A stretch of 22,140 bases of DNA from assembly GCA_964405405.1 (NCBI GenBank), contig CAYONT010000034.1, forward strand, positions 1-22,140, read 5' to 3'. Under the pieces are notes generated by a model. It saw only the letters and a list, made by a program, of their open reading frames with translations. It searched no databases and was not told the DNA's origin. The translations under genes were made by a program, and so were the position numbers. Source of the DNA: CAMCYM01 sp964405405. Its GTDB lineage: Bacteria; Bacteroidota; Bacteroidia; Flavobacteriales_D; Sanyastnellaceae. This document shows, piece after piece, positions 1 to 8,663 of the stretch; positions within the stretch are counted from its first letter, which is position 1; each line of letters begins with the position of its first letter.

Positions 1-1333
1 CCCCCGCCGGCGGGGCGCCCGGAGCGGTGTGGCGGCGGCGGCCCGCGGGGTCGCGCCAGGAGACCGCAGTCGGGGGGGACGGAGCGGGGTGGAGACAGCC
101 GGACAAGAGGTGCCAGGTCCCCTCCGACGCAGGGGGGGCAAGGGGGGACGGAAGGGCGGGGAGGGACAAGGGGGACCAGAGGAAGGGGGCGCTCCAGGCG
201 ATGCAGCCGTAGGAATTGGAGGAGTTGGTTGAATAGGTTTGGCCTGCGGAAGGCGAGGGATGATGGGACTGGCCCGCGAGGGACGGCAGCTCGAGGCCGT
301 TCTCGAACCAGGTCCAGGGCCCGGTAGCGCCCGGCGCCGTGCCGGCGATGGCCAGGCCGCCCGAGGGCGACGGAACGAGCTCCGGGGTGGGCGGCGCAGG
401 AAACACGGTCACCGGGACGGACGACTCGGCGGCGCAAGCGCCCCAGTCGAGGAGGTAGGTGACCCAGTGCGTGCCCGGGGTCACGGCGGAGGGGTCCAAG
501 AACCCCGCGAATACGCCCGGCCCCGACCAGATTCCGCCGGGGGTCACGGCCTCCAGCGGGACGGCGGGATCGTTGGCGCAAAGCGCCTCAACCGGCACGA
601 TGGTCGCGTCGGGGTTGTCCACCACGGTCACCGCGCACGGCGCCGACAGCCCCCCCACCGTGTACTGCAGGTCGTGCGTGCCCAACCCGGCCACGTTCGG
701 GAAGAACAGGCCCCCGGAGACCCCCGGCCCGGAAAACGTCCCGCCCGCGGGGAAGGCCGTCAAGGCCAGCGGACCTGCGGCGCTGCACACGGTCCCCGGG
801 CAGACCCAAGCCACCCCGCTGCCCCCCGTGAACGCGAAGACCACCCCCGGGTCCGCGTAGGCCGGCATGGGCGCCCCGTTCGTGTTCGCCCAGTTCGTGA
901 GGAACACCGTGTTGCCCTCGGCGTCTTCCAACGTCGCTTCCGCGCCCGCAGTCCAAACCCGCAACGTAAATGCCTCCCCGCCCGTGATGCCCTCATCCAG
1001 AGCCGGGGTCGTCGCATCGTCACCGTAAATGGCCAAACTCACATACCCCAGCCCGCCGTTCTCGATGACCTGGGCCGCGCCGGCGCAGTGGCCGCCGGGG
1101 TCGAAGGCGCCGATCCAGTGGGCCGCCGTGGCCGGGACCCCGTTCCAGGTGACCTGGCCGAGCAGGGTTCCGGACGCGCTCGTCGGGGTCCAGTCCCAGT
1201 TCGGCTGGGCCTGGGCTGCGGGGATGCCGAGCGCGGCCAGCGCGGCGAGCGCGGCGGAGACGCCGAGCGCGGCGAGCGCGCGGGCGAGGGGGGGCGCCGG
1301 CGCGTGGGTGAGCCGCAGTCTGCCGCTGCCCAT
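1..1333 (-). CDS. Secreted Ig-like repeat protein, 3' end outside window
   Basis: The reading frame is open from an ATG at 1333 to the left window edge, about 444 codons, so the C-terminus is missing. Residues 1-42 look like a signal peptide: a long Ala/Leu-rich stretch ending in AQA before QPNWDW. Residues 45-160 form a module (WNGVPATAAHWIGAFD, then YGDDATTP, then LRVW and TNWANTNGAPMP) that closely matches one in the protein encoded at 5645-8350. Two Ig-like repeats of the 'GGxxSGPGVxxGxFxP...GTHxxxYxx' type follow at roughly 175-290, a pattern common in Bacteroidota adhesins. The start lies 6 bases after the stop of the gene at 1340-5629, so the two are probably cotranscribed. The last 60 or so visible residues are Pro-rich and unlike a known fold; G/C homopolymer runs at 130-150 could hide a frameshift. 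A sorting domain would be expected beyond the edge, but that is inference. Function unknown; likely surface or secreted. Confidence 0.75.
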   Translation of the reverse strand, partial: MGSGRLRLTHAPAPPLARALAALGVSAALAALAALGIPAAQAQPNWDWTPTSASGTLLGQVTWNGVPATAAHWIGAFDPGGHCAGAAQVIENGGLGYVSLAIYGDDATTPALDEGITGGEAFTLRVWTAGAEATLEDAEGNTVFLTNWANTNGAPMPAYADPGVVFAFTGGSGVAWVCPGTVCSAAGPLALTAFPAGGTFSGPGVSGGLFFPNVAGLGTHDLQYTVGGLSAPCAVTVVDNPDATIVPVEALCANDPAVPLEAVTPGGIWSGPGVFAGFLDPSAVTPGTHWVTYLLDWGACAAESSVPVTVFPAPPTPELVPSPSGGLAIAGTAPGATGPWTWFENGLELPSLAGQSHHPSPSAGQTYSTNSSNSYGCIAWSAPFLWSPLSLPALPSPLAPPASEGTWHLLSGCLHPAPSPPTAVSWRDPAGRRRHTAPGAPPAG

Positions 1334-1339
1334 CGGGGG

Positions 1340-4300
1340 TCAGCGGGTTTTGACGAATGGAACGGCAGCGTGCGGCATGCCCCCGCAGACCACCGTCAGG
1401 CGGTACGTCCCGGCGGGCAGCGCCGATGCATCCACCGTGCCCGTCCAGACCCCTGCGGCCGCGTCGCCATGTTGCACCCGCAAGACCTCCCGGCCCGCTG
1501 CATCGCGCAGCACGCTTTCGACAGCCCCCGCCACCGGCAGCGCCAATCGTACCTGCGCCAGTCCCTCCGTCGGGTTGGGGAAGATGGCGAGGTCCGCGGA
1601 CAGCGCCGGGAAATGCAGGGAGAGCTTTTGTACGGTTTGGCCTCCGGTGAAGGCCAAACCCTCCTCAGCCCAGGCCCCCTGGAAACGGAAGCGCAGGTCG
1701 GCTCCCCGTTCGATGCCCTCGACCTCGGGCGTGGTGGCGTCGTCACCGAAGAGGCCCGTGGTCATCAGGTAACCCCCTTCGAGGATGGGCAGGGTGGCGA
1801 CCACGTTGCCGGTCCCGTCCACGACGTCCACGGATTCGCCGGCAAAGGCGCCCAGGTCGGACTGTCCGTTCACCACCATGAAGTCCGGGGTCACCCCGAC
1901 GTTGCGGTTCCCCCCTGCCGCGAATCCATTGGGGTCCACCGGCTGCGCGACTTTGACCCAGTAGCCGAAGCCGTTGCGCAGCTGCTGGAGCGAGTTCAAG
2001 AAGGGGAGTCCGTTGGGATCGTAGTACTGCGCCCCGCCATCGAATCCGGTGACGTACTGCAGATTCCCGGTGGCCACCAGGTCCGCGAAGTGCAACCCCG
2101 GCGCTGCGGGCAACTGCGGCACATAACCGACCAGGTTCCACCCAGCCCCCAACGTCGGCGCGTACCCCGCCCCGATCGCATCCCCCACCACCTCCAGCGT
2201 GTCCGCCTGCGCGACCTTGACCCAGTACCCCGCGCCGCCGTCGATGCTGCCCAGCGAGTTCAGGAAAGCGAGCCCGTTGGGATCATAAAAAGCGACCCCC
2301 CCCTCAAATCCCGTCACGTACTCGAGATTGCCGGGCAGCAGGCCTGCGAAGACATCGACCACGTTCCCCTGCGCCGGCTCCCGGTCCGTGGAAATCAAGT
2401 TCCACCCCGCCACCAGCGGAATCACATCCACCCCGGGCGCCGTGTCCAACGCAAAGGTCGCCGGCACACTCCCGTTGCCGTTCACGTCGAAGTGCCGCAC
2501 CGTGTACATCACCTGCATCCCGGGCGCCACGGTGGCATCCACCAGCGTCGTATCCGCACCCAGTGTCGCCGCAAAGCCTTGGTTGCTCACCACTTCCGTG
2601 TATGCGTAGTCCGCTTCCGCCGGCGTGAGCCATTGCAGTTGCGCCCCCACGCCCGCCAGCAACATGCCATTCACCACCGGGGTTTGCGGGGCCAAATCGT
2701 CCACACTCTCTCCGCACACTACGTTCGACACCCAGTACGTCCCCGGATCCGCCGTATGCGCCGCCACGAAGAAGCAGCTCGCAAAATCCCCGTAGGCATT
2801 CGTGTTGCCCAACGTCGCCGCCTGGTAGGCGTATCCGTTCAAGCTTAAAGAAGTCATTTCGCCGACTTGTTCCCAGTTACCATCATCCACCGAAGCGATG
2901 GCCTCGCCCGTTGGGTCAAAGTGCCGCCAGATGCTGTAATGTGTCACGTTGTTTACCAAAGCGCTGTTGTCAAAGTAGCTGGCATCCCAAATCAAACCCA
3001 CCCGATTCCCTTGATCTTGAGGGCTATCTTCAATTGCTGTCAGGAGAGCCGCGCCGTCGGGGAGGGCTTGACCTCCCCAATAGGCGTTGTCCAATCCACC
3101 ATACATCCCCATATCAGCGCGCACGCCGCCCAGACCGAAAGGCATGAACGCATCCGTTGTCCAGGGCTGCCCACCATCCACACAAGGCGAATAAGTATTC
3201 AGATGCAGTTCTGCATCAGCGAACAACGGATCCGCTTCTATGACCCCTTCACCCCAATAGAATTGCCCACCGACAACTCCGTATCCACTTTTTCCTTGGA
3301 CTGTAGAATAACTTGTTGACAAGACGCCACCGCCCTGATGGATCTGAACATAACTGACATTGTTGTTTCCCCAGAGAATGCTATTGTTTAAGGTATGAAA
3401 GTTGTTACCAGTCAACACCAAACCCGTTCCACCGTTGAACGCGATGTTGCTGTGATTTAGTGTCACAGGTGATGCAGAATGAATCCCTTCACCACCGTTC
3501 CCTCTGATCCGGCAATTGTCTAAATGCAATGAGCCACCACTTCCAAGTTCGATACCTCGTCCTCCATTGAAGTCCATCAATGCGTAATTCATTGATAACT
3601 CACTTTCTCCAGGAATCGCAATTCCCCGGCCTTCATTCATTTGAATGCGTGCTCCCGATAACGTGAGATCTGAACCTTCCCCCACCCTAATGCCATCGAC
3701 TGAGTTCCCAATAATCTCCAGCTCTAAAGCGGTTGAACTTAGCGCCCCGTTCACAAAAACGCCATTTGCCTCATTTTCATTCACTTTACTCCCCTCAGAC
3801 TGTAACTCTGCAAACGTACTTTCAATGTGAACTCCATCAAGCCCATGTCCTTCGATACTTGAGTGAGTGAGCGTCAATGACACATGGTCGGCATAAAAAC
3901 CCAAACCGTGACTTGATTTCTCTCTGCTCAAATTGTTGTGGACTTCACTTTGAACAAGGACGACCTCGATCGAGTCACCAACACTATGGAAATCTCCCAA
4001 AAATGTGCTGTTGATGAGTTGTAATCCACCTGTGCTGATACTCTTCGCTAATTTCTGAGCCTCACTAAGAGGAACATCCTGTCCAGGATACATATTTGTC
4101 TCAAGTTTGAAATTATCAAGCAATAAAACTCCATCATATAAAACATAATTTCTGAACTTAAACTGTACCTGCGAAGCTTGCGATGCAATTTCTGAGATGT
4201 CGTGAGAAAACGATGTCCACACAGGGAAATCGCAATCACTCTCAAATAGTAACTGGAATGGACCTCCGTCGACAGAGATGAAGTGTTGATATTCGTATTC

Positions 4301-5629
4301 GCAACCGTAATACCAATCTACGAGAACATCAAAACTAACATGAGAAAAGTATCCAGCTTCCCCAACCGTAAAAACAGGAGAGAGCAATGCACTCCCGTAA
4401 GAACCCCATCCACAATTTCCGCCTCCACTCAAAGCAAAATAATCATTCTGACTTTGGCTAAAACACCAGTTACTTTCCGTCGTCCACCCTTGTCCAATGT
4501 CATCTGACCAATCTTCTTTATACTTTCCGTGGTGATTGAGAGCATTCTCATTCTCGAAAATAGGAGCAGACGTTGCCGAGATTACATCCAAAAAATATGG
4601 GAGCGAATCTGAAGAGAATGGATTTGATTCTCGCCAGATTCGAAAATCTGAGTCAGCAAATTCGAACTCGTTCCATTCCGTTACATTCGAGTGAATGAGA
4701 ACCATCTGGTCCGCTTCGGTGTGTGAAATCAACTCACCAACCTCGAGAGTGATGGGCGCCACTTCGGTACCATTCGCAAACAAGGAGCCGAATACTTCTA
4801 GGTCGTACTCGCCGCCATGAACTTCCACCCCCGGCTCGATGGTCAGGGTGCAGCCGGCGGGGACGGTGACGTTGCCGACGAGGGTGTAGGGGGAGTTTGC
4901 GAGGGTCCAAGTGGTGTTGCAGACCTCGCCGCTGACCTCGGAGACGGCCGTGGCCGTGAGGGTGAGGGTGACCGAGGGGTCGTTGGGGTCGTTGCTCGCG
5001 ATGGTGACCGTTTCGTTGTAGGCGCCAGCGGCCGTCGGGGCGAAGGCGAAGGTCAGGGTGCCCGATTCGCCTTCGGGGATGGAGAGCGTGGAGCTTTCCG
5101 GGACGAGGGTGAAGGCGGGGTGCGAGAAGACCGGAGCCGCGAGCAGGGCCGTGCCGTCGCCGACGTTGTGCACTGCGACCGAGACGGTGGAGGTGGCGCC
5201 GAGGGCCGTCGAGGGGAAGCCCAGTGAGGTCGCTTCATAATCGAGGTTCACCTGGATGCCGGTGCCGGACACCACGAGGGAGGCTTGGCCGAAGATGTTG
5301 CCCACCACGGTCAGGGTGTCCGTGAAGGTGCCCGTGGCCGTCGGCGAGAACTGCACCGTGATCTGCGTGCTGCCCGCCGCACCGAGGGTCGCCGGCGCGT
5401 TGGAGACCAGGGAGAACGGAGCCGCGAGGCCCCCGAAGTACGCAGTCTGCGTCGTAGCCACGCTGTTTGACAACGTCACCGTGAAGGTGGACGTGGTGCC
5501 CACGGTCGTTTCTGGGAACGTGTGGGAAGCGGGGGATTGGAGGACAATGCCGATGCCGGTTTGGCCTACCACCCACGAGGGGAAAGACGTGGCCCAGCAG
5601 ACCACCAGGGCGAGCGCGAAGCGTTTCAT
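1340..5629 (-). CDS. Giant secreted beta-helix protein with type A T9SS sorting domain
   Basis: A 1429-residue multidomain protein starting at ATG 5629. Order: signal peptide 1-23 (MKRFALALVVCWATSF..., cut near GQT); two ASH/HYDIN-like 'choice-of-anchor D' domains about 25-230 with FSPTATGTF-type motifs; a beta-helix entry motif (VTVPAGCTLTIEPGVEV) about 250-268; a MAM/concanavalin-like domain about 370-512 (DWSDDIGQGW ... LLLDNFKLE); parallel beta-helix repeats about 530-820 ending in SPCVDGG; an Fn3-like stretch; two tandem repeats about 1066-1245 with AGWNLIS, YDPNGLxFLNSL and GYWVKVAQ; a GDDATTP module; and a type A sorting domain about 1345-1429 (IFPNPTEG ... LPAGTYRLTV). The type IX system would export it and attach or release it at the cell surface. 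The DNA coding for residues about 271-929 is much AT-richer than both ends. It sits in the middle of a probable three-gene minus-strand operon. Exact substrate unknown. Confidence 0.9.
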   Translation of the reverse strand: MKRFALALVVCWATSFPSWVVGQTGIGIVLQSPASHTFPETTVGTTSTFTVTLSNSVATTQTAYFGGLAAPFSLVSNAPATLGAAGSTQITVQFSPTATGTFTDTLTVVGNIFGQASLVVSGTGIQVNLDYEATSLGFPSTALGATSTVSVAVHNVGDGTALLAAPVFSHPAFTLVPESSTLSIPEGESGTLTFAFAPTAAGAYNETVTIASNDPNDPSVTLTLTATAVSEVSGEVCNTTWTLANSPYTLVGNVTVPAGCTLTIEPGVEVHGGEYDLEVFGSLFANGTEVAPITLEVGELISHTEADQMVLIHSNVTEWNEFEFADSDFRIWRESNPFSSDSLPYFLDVISATSAPIFENENALNHHGKYKEDWSDDIGQGWTTESNWCFSQSQNDYFALSGGGNCGWGSYGSALLSPVFTVGEAGYFSHVSFDVLVDWYYGCEYEYQHFISVDGGPFQLLFESDCDFPVWTSFSHDISEIASQASQVQFKFRNYVLYDGVLLLDNFKLETNMYPGQDVPLSEAQKLAKSISTGGLQLINSTFLGDFHSVGDSIEVVLVQSEVHNNLSREKSSHGLGFYADHVSLTLTHSSIEGHGLDGVHIESTFAELQSEGSKVNENEANGVFVNGALSSTALELEIIGNSVDGIRVGEGSDLTLSGARIQMNEGRGIAIPGESELSMNYALMDFNGGRGIELGSGGSLHLDNCRIRGNGGEGIHSASPVTLNHSNIAFNGGTGLVLTGNNFHTLNNSILWGNNNVSYVQIHQGGGVLSTSYSTVQGKSGYGVVGGQFYWGEGVIEADPLFADAELHLNTYSPCVDGGQPWTTDAFMPFGLGGVRADMGMYGGLDNAYWGGQALPDGAALLTAIEDSPQDQGNRVGLIWDASYFDNSALVNNVTHYSIWRHFDPTGEAIASVDDGNWEQVGEMTSLSLNGYAYQAATLGNTNAYGDFASCFFVAAHTADPGTYWVSNVVCGESVDDLAPQTPVVNGMLLAGVGAQLQWLTPAEADYAYTEVVSNQGFAATLGADTTLVDATVAPGMQVMYTVRHFDVNGNGSVPATFALDTAPGVDVIPLVAGWNLISTDREPAQGNVVDVFAGLLPGNLEYVTGFEGGVAFYDPNGLAFLNSLGSIDGGAGYWVKVAQADTLEVVGDAIGAGYAPTLGAGWNLVGYVPQLPAAPGLHFADLVATGNLQYVTGFDGGAQYYDPNGLPFLNSLQQLRNGFGYWVKVAQPVDPNGFAAGGNRNVGVTPDFMVVNGQSDLGAFAGESVDVVDGTGNVVATLPILEGGYLMTTGLFGDDATTPEVEGIERGADLRFRFQGAWAEEGLAFTGGQTVQKLSLHFPALSADLAIFPNPTEGLAQVRLALPVAGAVESVLRDAAGREVLRVQHGDAAAGVWTGTVDASALPAGTYRLTVVCGGMPHAAVPFVKTR
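1634..1660. repeat. Perfect inverted pair of the GGTTTGGCCT motif
   Basis: GGTTTGGCCT at 1634-1643 and its exact complement AGGCCAAACC at 1651-1660 form a 10-bp perfect stem with a 7-base loop, inside the coding sequence of the sorting-domain protein (it encodes GLAFTGGQT). The same 10-mer occurs elsewhere at 236-245, 5558-5567, 6876-6885, 8020-8029, 11239-11248, 13738-13747, 20833-20842 and 21371-21380, in both orientations, and the 8-base core TTTGGCCT also at 7819-7826. Inverted pairs of this sort are known for DNA uptake sequences in other phyla. Its role here is unknown. Confidence 0.9.
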
Positions 5630-5644
5630 GGTATGTTGTTTTCT

Positions 5645-8350
5645 TTAATTTTCACCGCATGCAAAGCCAAACCCAGCCAAAACAGCGAGCAAATCGGCGG
5701 TACCGATGATGCCGTCGCCGCTGATGTCCGCGGGGCAGGGGTCGGGGGGGCAGTCGCCCGCGCAGTCGCACCCCGCCTCGGGATAGGCGCAGTAGTTGTT
5801 CATGGGGTCGGTTGCGAGGGGGTCGAAGTTGCAGGCGACGGGGTCGGTGCATCCGGGGACTTCGTCCTGCTCGCAGATGCCGTCGCCGTCGGTGTCGAGG
5901 AGGCAGTCCCCGGCGCAGGTCAGGCCCAGCGGAGGGTAGGTGCAGGTGCCGTCGTCGTCGGTGGAGCCACAGGCGAAGTTGCAAGCGGAGGGGTCAGGGC
6001 AGCCGGGGATCTCGGCGTTGTCGCAGATGCCGTCGCCGTCGAGGTCGGCGGGGCAGTCGCCGCCGCAGTCGCCGAGGGCGTCGAGGAGGGTGCCGTCGCA
6101 GTCGCAGGTGCCGGGCTGGAGGTCCTGGCAGCCACAGGCGTAGATGGGGCCGGGGCCCTGGCAGACGCCGCAGGCGTCGAGGGTGCCGACGCAGGGGTCG
6201 ACGTCGTCGCACGTGCCGTCCCCATCGGCGTCGGCTGGGCAGTCCCCGCCGCATTCGCCCAAGGCGTCCCAGGTGTTGCCGGCGCAGTCGCAGGCACCGA
6301 CCGGCAAGCCGGAGCACCCGCAGGCATAGATGGCACCGGGGCCTTGGCACACCCCGCATGCGTCGTACGCCCCCACGCAAGGGTCCACATCGTCACAGAT
6401 GCCGTCCCCATCGGCATCGGGCTGGACCCCGGTGCAGTCGCATGCCCCCACGGGCAGTTCGGCGCAACCACAGGCATAGATGGCTCCCGGTCCCCCGCAC
6501 ACCCCGCAGGCATCAGGATAGACGCAGCTCCCGTCTGGCTCTGTGGCCCCGGGCGCGAAGTTGCACGCCGATGCGTCCTGGCAGCCCAGCACCTCCTCCG
6601 GATCACAGACCCCGTCCCCATCGCCGTCCTGGACACAGGCCCCGAAGCAATCCCGCCCGGGCGCCGGGTACAGGCAGTCCACCTCCCCCACCGACCCGGC
6701 CACGAAGTTGCAGGCCAGCGGGTCCGCGCACAACACCACCACCGACCCCGTTACGACATTGTAGACCGTGGTGGGCTGGCCCAGGCCGGGCAACGGCGTG
6801 CCGTTCGTGTTCGTCCAGCCGCTCCAGCCGGGCACTCCCTGCGCGTTGAGCACGTCATACGCCACCCCGGATGCGCTAGGCCAAACCCGCAAAAACATCA
6901 CGCCCCCCTCCCCCATGCCTTCCACCACCCCGGGGCTCGTCGCATCGTCCCCGTACACCGTCAAAGCCATGAAAGCCGTTCCGTTGACCACCAACACGGG
7001 CGCGGCCCCGGCACACACGCCCGCAGCGGTGAACACGGCCACCCAGTCGCCCGCCGCCGCCGGCAACCCGTCCACGGTCACCGTGCCCAACCAGAGACCC
7101 GACGACGGCGTCGGTGTGGCCACCCACGAATCCGGCACAGCAAAAAAGCACGGCCCGGCATCCGTTGCGCCCGCAGCGTAGTTCGTTGCCCCCACCTCCT
7201 GGCACCCTACCACCTCGAAGTCGTCACACACCCCATCTCCATCGGCATCCCCCGTACAACTGCAGTCCGCACAATCCGGTTCCTCCTCGCAATCGCACAC
7301 CCCGTTCCCGTTCAGGTCACTCCCCGCCCACAACGTCACCCCGTCGCACCCTACCTGACAACACTCCCCCTCCTCCGACCCCGGCACCACACAGGACCCG
7401 TCCTCCTCCGTCGCCCCCGCGTTGTAATTGCAAGCCGCCCCATCGGTACACCCCAGCACCTCGTCCCCATCACAGACGCCGTCCCCATCCCCGTCCACCA
7501 GGCACCCCCCTGCACAATCGTACCCCGCCTCCGGAAACAGGCAACTCCCGTCCTCATACAGGGCGGCCGGCGCAAAGTTGCAAGCACCTCCATCGGTACA
7601 CCCAATCGGCGCGCAGCTGAAATACTCGCACATCCCGCTGTCGACCGTGGCATCCGGGTCGTAGTTGCAAGCCCATGCGTCCGTGCAACCCCAGCCCGGC
7701 ACCGCCGTCGACTCCAGCTCCCCGTAAAACAGGTGCTGCACCCCTTCATGCCGCCACGCACAATTGAACAGGAACTGGAAGTCCCCTGGCGCCCCATTGG
7801 GCAGCGTTGTCATCGTGATTTGGCCTAGCAAAACCCGCAAATCCGGGCCCGCCATCCACTCCGCCTGCGGCACCTCAGCGCCCGGCACCAGCCATCCACC
7901 CGCCGTCGCACTGAACCCCGTCCCCGCATTGAAACCCGCCAGCGCCACCGCAAAATCCAGCACCTGCACGCCGCCATATTGACCGCTGTTTTCCGTCCCA
8001 ATCGTCAGCCAGCTGTCATAGGCCAAACCCGGAAAAATCCCAAAAAACGCCGGATTTACTTCCTGACCCAAGTTCACATTGACAAGTGGGCTTTGGTAAA
8101 TCAATGTACCGGATTCCGGTACACATAGCATCGGATGGGTTGCATCTGCAAAAACAGACTGAACCCAACATGCCGGATCGTCGAAGGTGGCATACACCCG
8201 GTAGGTCGTTCCCACGGCTCCCACTGCCACGGTCTCCACCTCAAATCCCAGCATTTCCTGACCCTCCACCTCGCCTCCTCCCAGCAGCCATCCAGCCCCC
8301 AAGAGCCCCAACGCCAACCATCGGGCACGGAAAAAACGATTCTGGCTCAA
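5645..8350 (-). CDS. Secreted Cys-rich calcium-binding repeat protein with dockerin-like end
   Basis: A 901-residue protein. Residues 1-31 form a signal peptide (RARWLALGLLGAGWLLGG). Residues 32-230 are an unrecognised globular region. Then come eight copies of a 'GCTDxxACNYxxxATxxDGSC' repeat, seven EF-hand or thrombospondin-3-like 'DxDGDGxCD' loops likely to bind Ca2+, and three 'CGVCxGPGxIYACGC' units. A GDDATSP-containing module shared with the neighbouring protein interrupts them. The chain ends in a single dockerin-like loop (ADISGDGIIGTADLLAVL...), and no type A or B sorting domain is visible, so the export or retention route is unclear. The start is a TTG at 8350: an in-frame stop lies at 8375-8377, no ATG follows until after the signal peptide, and only the TTG keeps that peptide intact. 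The stop is 15 bases before the next gene, consistent with an operon of which this is the first gene. Confidence 0.85.
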   Translation of the reverse strand: MSQNRFFRARWLALGLLGAGWLLGGGEVEGQEMLGFEVETVAVGAVGTTYRVYATFDDPACWVQSVFADATHPMLCVPESGTLIYQSPLVNVNLGQEVNPAFFGIFPGLAYDSWLTIGTENSGQYGGVQVLDFAVALAGFNAGTGFSATAGGWLVPGAEVPQAEWMAGPDLRVLLGQITMTTLPNGAPGDFQFLFNCAWRHEGVQHLFYGELESTAVPGWGCTDAWACNYDPDATVDSGMCEYFSCAPIGCTDGGACNFAPAALYEDGSCLFPEAGYDCAGGCLVDGDGDGVCDGDEVLGCTDGAACNYNAGATEEDGSCVVPGSEEGECCQVGCDGVTLWAGSDLNGNGVCDCEEEPDCADCSCTGDADGDGVCDDFEVVGCQEVGATNYAAGATDAGPCFFAVPDSWVATPTPSSGLWLGTVTVDGLPAAAGDWVAVFTAAGVCAGAAPVLVVNGTAFMALTVYGDDATSPGVVEGMGEGGVMFLRVWPSASGVAYDVLNAQGVPGWSGWTNTNGTPLPGLGQPTTVYNVVTGSVVVLCADPLACNFVAGSVGEVDCLYPAPGRDCFGACVQDGDGDGVCDPEEVLGCQDASACNFAPGATEPDGSCVYPDACGVCGGPGAIYACGCAELPVGACDCTGVQPDADGDGICDDVDPCVGAYDACGVCQGPGAIYACGCSGLPVGACDCAGNTWDALGECGGDCPADADGDGTCDDVDPCVGTLDACGVCQGPGPIYACGCQDLQPGTCDCDGTLLDALGDCGGDCPADLDGDGICDNAEIPGCPDPSACNFACGSTDDDGTCTYPPLGLTCAGDCLLDTDGDGICEQDEVPGCTDPVACNFDPLATDPMNNYCAYPEAGCDCAGDCPPDPCPADISGDGIIGTADLLAVLAGFGFACGEN

Positions 8351-8663
8351 GAGATTTTGGTTGGCTTTCGGAGCTTAAATATAAAATTGTTTCGCCCTTC
8401 TAACTCCCCCATCCCCTTTTTTATTTGCTACAAGAAATCCCACTCCTCTACATGGCACGGAAGCGCCCGTGCACCCCCACGCTCTTCACGGCATCTCCCT
8501 GACCCCCCTCCCCCCACTTCGTTCGACCTGATGCCGTTGCCCAATTCGCTCCTCGCCTTTCTTACTCTCCAACCGCAAGCACAGACCATTTAACACAAAC
8601 CCAACAAACCCTTTGTTTCTTTGAGAGAACGTTTGAGCCTACTTCATTCATCCGACCCGACCT
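8351..8663. other. Divergent intergenic region
   Basis: This 313-base spacer separates the minus-strand operon from the plus-strand TonB receptor and must hold promoters for both. On the minus strand, positions 8383 to 8376 read TATATTTA, one mismatch from the Bacteroidota -7 element TAnnTTTG, but no clear -33 TTG is present. On the plus strand, TTTG at 8612 and AACGTTTG at 8628 are only a weak match. A short hairpin (GCACGG / CCGTGC, 8455-8472) is present. No coding sequence is convincing here. Confidence 0.4.

Noticed and set aside
239..2848. Long plus-strand open frame of 869 codons, and similar ones at 5522-7828 and 5812-6849
   Set aside because: They lie antisense to genes with clear domains, their translations are Arg/Pro/His- or Gly/Val-rich with no domain, and such frames are expected opposite GC-rich coding DNA.
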